Assembly (NCBI GenBank): GCA_020436225.1
Contig: JAGQYE010000088.1
Coordinates: 1 to 44,713, forward strand
DNA from: Bacteroidota bacterium
GTDB lineage: Bacteria > Bacteroidota > Bacteroidia > Chitinophagales > JADIYW01
Reading direction: 5' to 3'
DNA: 44,713 nt
In this document: in pieces, positions 40,253 through 44,713 of the stretch
How the letters are laid out: each line of letters begins with the position of its first letter
Position numbering within the stretch: position 1 is the first letter of the stretch
The notes under the pieces: model-generated
Told to the model about the DNA's origin: nothing
Databases searched by the model: none
What the model saw: only the letters and a program-made list of their open reading frames with translations
Made by a program: the position numbers and the translations under genes

Positions 40253-42133
40253 TTGACAAACAAATCAAAACAAGCCGAAGAACACGATGAAGTGATTCCG
40301 GTACACAAAGAAAAAGAAATTATCGAGCGCGAAACTATTGATATCGAAGCTCGAAAAGTAAACGCTGAAGAATTCGATTGGAATGTCAGCAAAAGAGGTG
40401 CAAACCATTATTCTAAAGAAAAAATCGCAGAATTAGAAAATTTCTACGACCAAACTTTCAGACAAATTGAAGACAACGAAATAGTAAAAGCTATTGTAAC
40501 AGGCATCACTGATTCTGACGTTATCTTGAATATCGGCTTCAAATCTGATGGCATGATTCCAAGATCAGAGTTTAAAGATCTTCCGGAATTAAAAATTGGA
40601 GATGAAGTAGATGTTTATGTAGAAAACAAAGAAAACAAAAAAGGACAATTAGTGCTATCTCGCAAAAAAGCAAAATTGACCAAAGCTTGGGATTATATCT
40701 GTGAAGCAAATGCAAAAGATACTGTTGTTAAAGGTCGCGTAATCAGCAAAACTAAAGGTGGATTAATCGTTGACTTGTTTGGCATGGAAACTTTCTTGCC
40801 GGGCTCTCAAATTGATGTAAAACCAATTACTGACTACGATCAATACGTTGGTAAAACAATGGAATTTAAAGTCGTAAAAATTAACGACACTATTAAAAAT
40901 GCCGTTGTTTCTCACAAAGCGCTTATAGAAAGTGGCTTAGAATCTCAACGTCAAGAAATCATCAGCAAATTAGAAAAAGGTCAAGTATTAGAAGGAACTA
41001 TTAAAAATATTACGGATTTCGGTGCATTCATCGATTTAGGTGGTGTTGATGGTTTATTATACATTACTGACATTTCTTGGGGACGTATCAACCATCCAAG
41101 CGAAGTGTTGAAAATGGATCAAAAATTAGAAGTTGCCGTTATCGATTATGATGATAATAAAAAACGTATCTCTTTAGGCTTAAAACAACTTCAACCACAT
41201 CCTTGGGATTCAATTCCGGATTCTATTGAAGTAGGCACTAAAGTAAAAGGTAAAATCGTAAATATTGAAGATTACGGTGGGTTCTTAGAAATTACTCCGG
41301 GAGTTGAAGGTTTGATTCACGTTTCTGAAGTTACTTGGAGCAATCAACCAATCAATTCTCACGATTTCTTCAATTTAGGAGATGAGTACGAAGCAATGGT
41401 GGTTACGTTAGATAAAGAAGAACGTAAAATGTCATTGAGCTTAAAACAAATGACAGAAGATCCTTGGAAACATATCGCAGAAAAATATCCTGTAGGTACA
41501 AAATTAAAAGGTATCGTGAAAAACATTACACCTTATGGCGTTTTTGTTGAGTTGGATGAAGTTGTTGGTGGTATGATTCACATTTCTGACCTTTCTTGGA
41601 CAAAACGATATAACCATCCTTCAGAGTTTACGAAAGTAGGCAATGAATTAGATGTTGTTGTTTTGGAAATTGATACAGAAAATAAGAAAATTGTTTTAGG
41701 ACATAAACAATTGGAAGAAGATCCTTGGGATACATTTGAAACTTTGTTCCCTGTTGGTTCTGTTCATCAAGCAACAGTATTAAAACGTGAAGACAAAGGT
41801 GCTATCGTTCAATTACCTTACGGTATCGAAGCATTTGCGCCAACACGTCACATCAAGAAAGAAGATGGAAAATTAGCAGAAGTAGATGAAGTATTAGATT
41901 TCAAAGTATTGGAGTTTGATAGAGATGACAAACGCATTATTGTATCGCACACTCGTGTAAACGAAGATGCAAAACTAGAAGAGAAGAAAGCTGCTGATGG
42001 AGAGAAGAAGAAAGAAGTGAGAAGAACAAAAGATGCGATTGATAAAACCAATAGCAAAATTGAGAAATCTACACTCGGCGACTTAGGTGTTCTTTCTGAT
42101 TTAAAATCAAAAATGGAAGAAGAAAATAAATAA
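40253..42133 (+). CDS. rpsA: 30S ribosomal protein S1
   Basis: 626 residues, with six S1 RNA-binding domains: about 75-140, 160-225, 245-310, 330-395, 415-480 and 500-565. Each later one shows the GxIxNIxxFGxFVxLxxxxGLIHxSDxSW pattern, for example VEGLIHVSEVTW and VVGGMIHISDLSW. The charged N-terminus and the C-terminal Lys/Glu-rich tail after about 570 are typical of the phylum. Needed for mRNA binding to the 30S subunit, which is important where Shine-Dalgarno sequences are weak. The start is TTG; no ATG is available in frame before the first domain. Single gene with promoter and terminator of its own. Confidence 0.96.
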   Translation: MTNKSKQAEEHDEVIPVHKEKEIIERETIDIEARKVNAEEFDWNVSKRGANHYSKEKIAELENFYDQTFRQIEDNEIVKAIVTGITDSDVILNIGFKSDGMIPRSEFKDLPELKIGDEVDVYVENKENKKGQLVLSRKKAKLTKAWDYICEANAKDTVVKGRVISKTKGGLIVDLFGMETFLPGSQIDVKPITDYDQYVGKTMEFKVVKINDTIKNAVVSHKALIESGLESQRQEIISKLEKGQVLEGTIKNITDFGAFIDLGGVDGLLYITDISWGRINHPSEVLKMDQKLEVAVIDYDDNKKRISLGLKQLQPHPWDSIPDSIEVGTKVKGKIVNIEDYGGFLEITPGVEGLIHVSEVTWSNQPINSHDFFNLGDEYEAMVVTLDKEERKMSLSLKQMTEDPWKHIAEKYPVGTKLKGIVKNITPYGVFVELDEVVGGMIHISDLSWTKRYNHPSEFTKVGNELDVVVLEIDTENKKIVLGHKQLEEDPWDTFETLFPVGSVHQATVLKREDKGAIVQLPYGIEAFAPTRHIKKEDGKLAEVDEVLDFKVLEFDRDDKRIIVSHTRVNEDAKLEEKKAADGEKKKEVRRTKDAIDKTNSKIEKSTLGDLGVLSDLKSKMEEENK

Positions 42134-42155
42134 AACTCTTCTTTTTTAAGTTTAC

Positions 42156-42182
42156 AGCCCACAATATTTTGTGGGCTTTTTT
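42156..42182 (+). terminator. Intrinsic terminator of rpsA
   Basis: AGCCCACAA (42156-42164) pairs perfectly with TTGTGGGCT (42169-42177), loop tatt, then a T run. Confidence 0.92.
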
Positions 42183-42285
42183 ATTTTTGAATTTACTTTA
42201 GATAAGTAGTCAGCAACTCAAGTAAATGTTGATTTCTTTCTGTATTACTAAAATATTACGACTTTATTTTCCATATAAAATTTTG

Positions 42286-42293
42286 TATTTTTG
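42286..42293 (+). promoter_or_regulatory. -7 box of pckA
   Basis: TATTTTTG, exact match, 22 nt before the ATG; TTTA 19 nt upstream is a partial -33. Confidence 0.5.
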
Positions 42294-42315
42294 GTCATCA
42301 AAAAAATGTCGAACC

Positions 42316-43917
42316 ATGAGTGAAACAGCAGAGAAGAACCTAAACGACAAACTTTCTACTTTAGGGTTCTCTAACACCAACATCATCAAAAACATTCCAA
42401 GAGAAGAACTTATTCAAAAATCAGTTGACCAAAATCTTGCAGTTCTAAACGATTTAGGTGCTTTATGTGTAGATACCGGAGAATTTACCGGGCGATCGCC
42501 TAAAGATAAATTTACAGTTAAAGACGCTTTAACAGAAAATGCAGTTGATTGGAATGCTATCAATCAACCTTTTTCACCGGAAGATTTTGCCAACTTGCAA
42601 GCAAAAGTAGTAGCACATTTAGATGCGCAGGAAGAAATTTACATTCGTGAAGTGGCTGCTTGTGCGGATGCTACATATAAATTAAATGTTTGTGTTGTTA
42701 CAGAAACACCTTGGGCTTCATTATTTGCCGATAATATGTTTATTCGTCCAACGGAAGCAGAATTAGAAAACTTTAATCCGGATTGGACTATCCTTTGCGC
42801 TCCGAGTTTTCGTGCAAACCCTGAAGTAGATAAAACCAGACAACATAACTTCACGATTGTCAATTTTACAACCAGAACAGTTTTGATTGGAGGTTCTTCT
42901 TATACAGGAGAAATTAAAAAAGGCATTTTTGGTGTTCTTAATTTTGAATTGCCACATCTTAAAAATGTGTTGAGTATGCACTGCTCAGCCAACATAGGTA
43001 ATAACGGAGATACAGCATTATTTTTTGGATTATCCGGAACAGGAAAAACAACCTTGTCTGCCGACCCAAATAGAAAATTAATTGGCGATGACGAACATGG
43101 TTGGAGTGATAATGGCGTTTTCAATTTTGAAGGCGGTTGCTATGCAAAATGCGTGGATTTAACTGAAGAAAAAGAGCCGGATATTTATCGCGCTATAAAA
43201 CCCGGAGCTATTCTTGAAAACGTTCGCTTTTTTGAAGGAACAAATAAGGTAGATTTTGAAAATATTACAGTAACAGAAAACACGCGCGTTTCTTATCCTT
43301 TATATCATATCAATAATATCGCAGTGCCTTCTGTTGGACCAACACCTAAAAATATTTTCTTTTTAAGTTATGATGCATTTGGTGTGTTGCCTCCAATTTC
43401 AAAATTGACAGAAGAACAAGCCATGTATTTGTTTATTTCCGGTTATACTTCAAAAGTTGCCGGAACAGAAGCCGGAATTAAAGAACCGCAAACTACATTC
43501 TCTGCTTGTTTTGGTGCCGCATTCTTGCCATTACATCCAACAAAATATGCTGAAATGTTGGGTAAGAAATTAAAAGAAAGTGGTGCAAATGTTTGGTTAG
43601 TTAATACAGGCATGACAGGCGGTGTTTATGGCGTTGGTTCTCGTATGAGTTTGAAATATACAAGAAAAATTATTGCAGAAGCACTAAACGGACATCTTCA
43701 AAATGCAGAGTTTGAAACATTACCAATTTTTAATTTGAATATTCCAAAAGCTGTAAATGAAGTTCCAAGTGAAATATTAAATCCAAGAAACGCTTGGGAA
43801 GATAAAGTTGCTTATGATGCAAAAGCTATAGAATTAGCTAATAAATTCAATGAGAATTTCAAAAAATATGAAAGTCAAGCAAGTGCTGAGATTTTAGCAG
43901 CTGCTCCAAAAGCATAA
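42316..43917 (+). CDS. pckA: Phosphoenolpyruvate carboxykinase (ATP)
   Basis: Converts oxaloacetate and ATP to phosphoenolpyruvate and CO2, or the reverse in some fermenters; cytoplasmic. 533 residues from the ATG giving MSETAEKN; an upstream in-frame ATG would add 30 hydrophobic residues overlapping the -7 box, so it was rejected. Motifs: TGEFTGRSPKDKF near the N-terminus, FFGLSGTGKTTLSADP (P-loop starting about 238), GDDEHGW, FNFEGGCYAKC, and the late TGGVYGVGSRMSLKYTR. Length is normal for ATP-type enzymes. Single gene with its own terminator. Confidence 0.97.
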   Translation: MSETAEKNLNDKLSTLGFSNTNIIKNIPREELIQKSVDQNLAVLNDLGALCVDTGEFTGRSPKDKFTVKDALTENAVDWNAINQPFSPEDFANLQAKVVAHLDAQEEIYIREVAACADATYKLNVCVVTETPWASLFADNMFIRPTEAELENFNPDWTILCAPSFRANPEVDKTRQHNFTIVNFTTRTVLIGGSSYTGEIKKGIFGVLNFELPHLKNVLSMHCSANIGNNGDTALFFGLSGTGKTTLSADPNRKLIGDDEHGWSDNGVFNFEGGCYAKCVDLTEEKEPDIYRAIKPGAILENVRFFEGTNKVDFENITVTENTRVSYPLYHINNIAVPSVGPTPKNIFFLSYDAFGVLPPISKLTEEQAMYLFISGYTSKVAGTEAGIKEPQTTFSACFGAAFLPLHPTKYAEMLGKKLKESGANVWLVNTGMTGGVYGVGSRMSLKYTRKIIAEALNGHLQNAEFETLPIFNLNIPKAVNEVPSEILNPRNAWEDKVAYDAKAIELANKFNENFKKYESQASAEILAAAPKA

Positions 43918-43937
43918 TATTGCAATTCAATCAGAAT

Positions 43938-43972
43938 AAAAAATCCCGCACTTAGTTTGCGGGATTTTTTTG
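43938..43972 (+). terminator. Intrinsic terminator of pckA
   Basis: A 13-bp stem, AAAAAATCCCGCA (43938-43950) with TGCGGGATTTTTT (43958-43970), loop of 7 nt, continuing in T. Confidence 0.92.
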
Positions 43973-43989
43973 CTTAGGGTGCAAACAAA

Positions 43990-44019
43990 AAAAACGGAGC
44001 AATTTTTTGCTCCGTTTTT
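43990..44019. terminator. Terminator facing the atp genes
   Basis: AAAAACGGAGCAA (43990-44002) pairs with TTGCTCCGTTTTT (44007-44019), loop tttt. Symmetric, so it can stop both strands; it lies 20 nt after the atpC stop and 20 nt after the pckA terminator. Confidence 0.9.
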
Positions 44020-44038
44020 TATCTTACAACAAAGAAAA

Positions 44039-44287
44039 TTATTCTTCGATAACTCCTTCTGTTAAAACAGAAACATTATTTTTTAAAACTTCAACAATTC
44101 CACTTTTTAATTGAAATGTAAGTGTTTCGTTTTTTGCTTTCACTTTAACCGTACCTTCTTTAAGTATTGCAATTAATGGAGCATGGTTATTTAAGATTTC
44201 AAATTTACCATCAAATCCGTTTAATTGAATAGAATCTGCTTCTCCTGTGAAAACTTTTGATTCCGGTGTAAGTATGTTTAATTGCAT
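44039..44287 (-). CDS. atpC: ATP synthase F1 epsilon subunit, short form
   Basis: 82 residues. Only the N-terminal beta-sandwich is present: MQLNILTPESKVFTGEADSIQLNGFDGKFEILNNHAPLIAIL, ending in VLTEGVIEE. Most bacterial epsilon subunits are about 130-140 residues with a C-terminal helical hairpin that inhibits ATP hydrolysis; this one lacks it. The stop codon is not an obvious frameshift: no continuation is seen downstream before the terminator. Short epsilon subunits are, as far as I recall, common in Bacteroidota. It follows atpD by 73 nt in the same transcript. Confidence 0.93.
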   Translation of the reverse strand: MQLNILTPESKVFTGEADSIQLNGFDGKFEILNNHAPLIAILKEGTVKVKAKNETLTFQLKSGIVEVLKNNVSVLTEGVIEE

Positions 44288-44320
44288 TTTTTAATTTGTT
44301 GATTTGGTGCTCAAAAAAGA

Positions 44321-44360
44321 TAATTATCAAATTAACTCAATATCAAATTATCAAATCAAT
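44321..44360. repeat. ATTATCAAAT(T/C)A repeat tract between atpD and atpC
   Basis: ATTATCAAATTA (44323-44334) and ATTATCAAATCA (44347-44358) with more TATCAAAT units between. Both 12-mers also occur at 13779-13814. Confidence 0.55.

Positions 44361-44713
<353 letters not shown>

Noticed and set aside
42226-42315. Upstream ATG extending pckA by 30 residues
   Set aside because: The added hydrophobic residues are not PckA-like and overlap the -7 box at 42286-42293.

Overview
The window is a stretch of AT-rich chromosome from a member of the Bacteroidota. Three things point there. Many genes carry the -7 box TAnnTTTG, sometimes with a TTTG about 20 nt upstream, and there is no obvious Shine-Dalgarno. 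Markers typical of the phylum are present: a type IX secretion C-terminal tail, a DUF4835/PorD-like gene between coaBC and recN, an OMP_b-brl_3/TonB-plug outer membrane protein and a very short ATP synthase epsilon subunit. The gene set is a free-living core metabolism set. I cannot place the organism to family level; Chitinophagales or Sphingobacteriales-like is a guess. I see no tRNA, rRNA, insertion sequence, prophage or CRISPR array.

Layout. 1-3186 (+): the end of coaBC, a DUF4835/PorD-like gene and recN. 3192-5143 (-): pcm followed by a secreted repeat protein. 5331-8282: an outer membrane beta-barrel receptor (+) facing a small lipoprotein (-). 8438-11162 (+): a phosphohexomutase and purD. 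11292-16819: queA (-), a MacB-type permease (+), an HldA-like kinase, a previously unlisted 55-residue membrane protein and an aspartate aminotransferase (all -), then a YjbQ protein (+). 16839-19671 (-): an NlpC/P60 peptidase and a T9SS-exported clan GH-A glycosidase-like protein. 19911-23820: a lipid-metabolism cluster of long-chain acyl-CoA dehydrogenase (+), MarR regulator (-) and high-molecular-weight FabG-like reductase (+). 23952-28078: an outer membrane protein (+), then an Ntn acylase and a leucine carboxyl methyltransferase-family methylase (-). 28248-36057 (+): an acetate kinase-PduL fusion, an M13 peptidase, a small secreted protein and a 979-residue FAD/Fe-S oxidoreductase. 36068-37740 (-): a glycosyltransferase overlapping an ECF sigma factor. 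37826-43917 (+): tgt, an LptF/G permease, rpsA and pckA. 44039-44713 (-): atpC and the end of atpD.

How the parts connect. queA and tgt are two steps of queuosine tRNA modification. The AckA-PduL fusion would interconvert acyl-CoA and acyl phosphate and make ATP on one chain, feeding the same central carbon pool as PckA. The MarR gene lies between two fatty-acid genes, and both flanking intergenic regions contain a TGCATGCA dyad, suggesting a local regulon. HldA-like and LptF/G genes serve lipopolysaccharide synthesis and export. The PorD-like gene and the tailed glycosidase both point to a working type IX secretion system.

Most promising items for a second look: the AckA-PduL fusion; the Tgt lacking all three zinc cysteines; the MarR dyads and helically phased TTATTCAAT repeats; four genes whose -7-like box ends exactly 4 nt before the start codon (predicted leaderless mRNAs); and an exact intergenic 10-mer, AAGCATAAAT, found four times. 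No spectacular new multi-gene system is evident; the window is mainly core genome.
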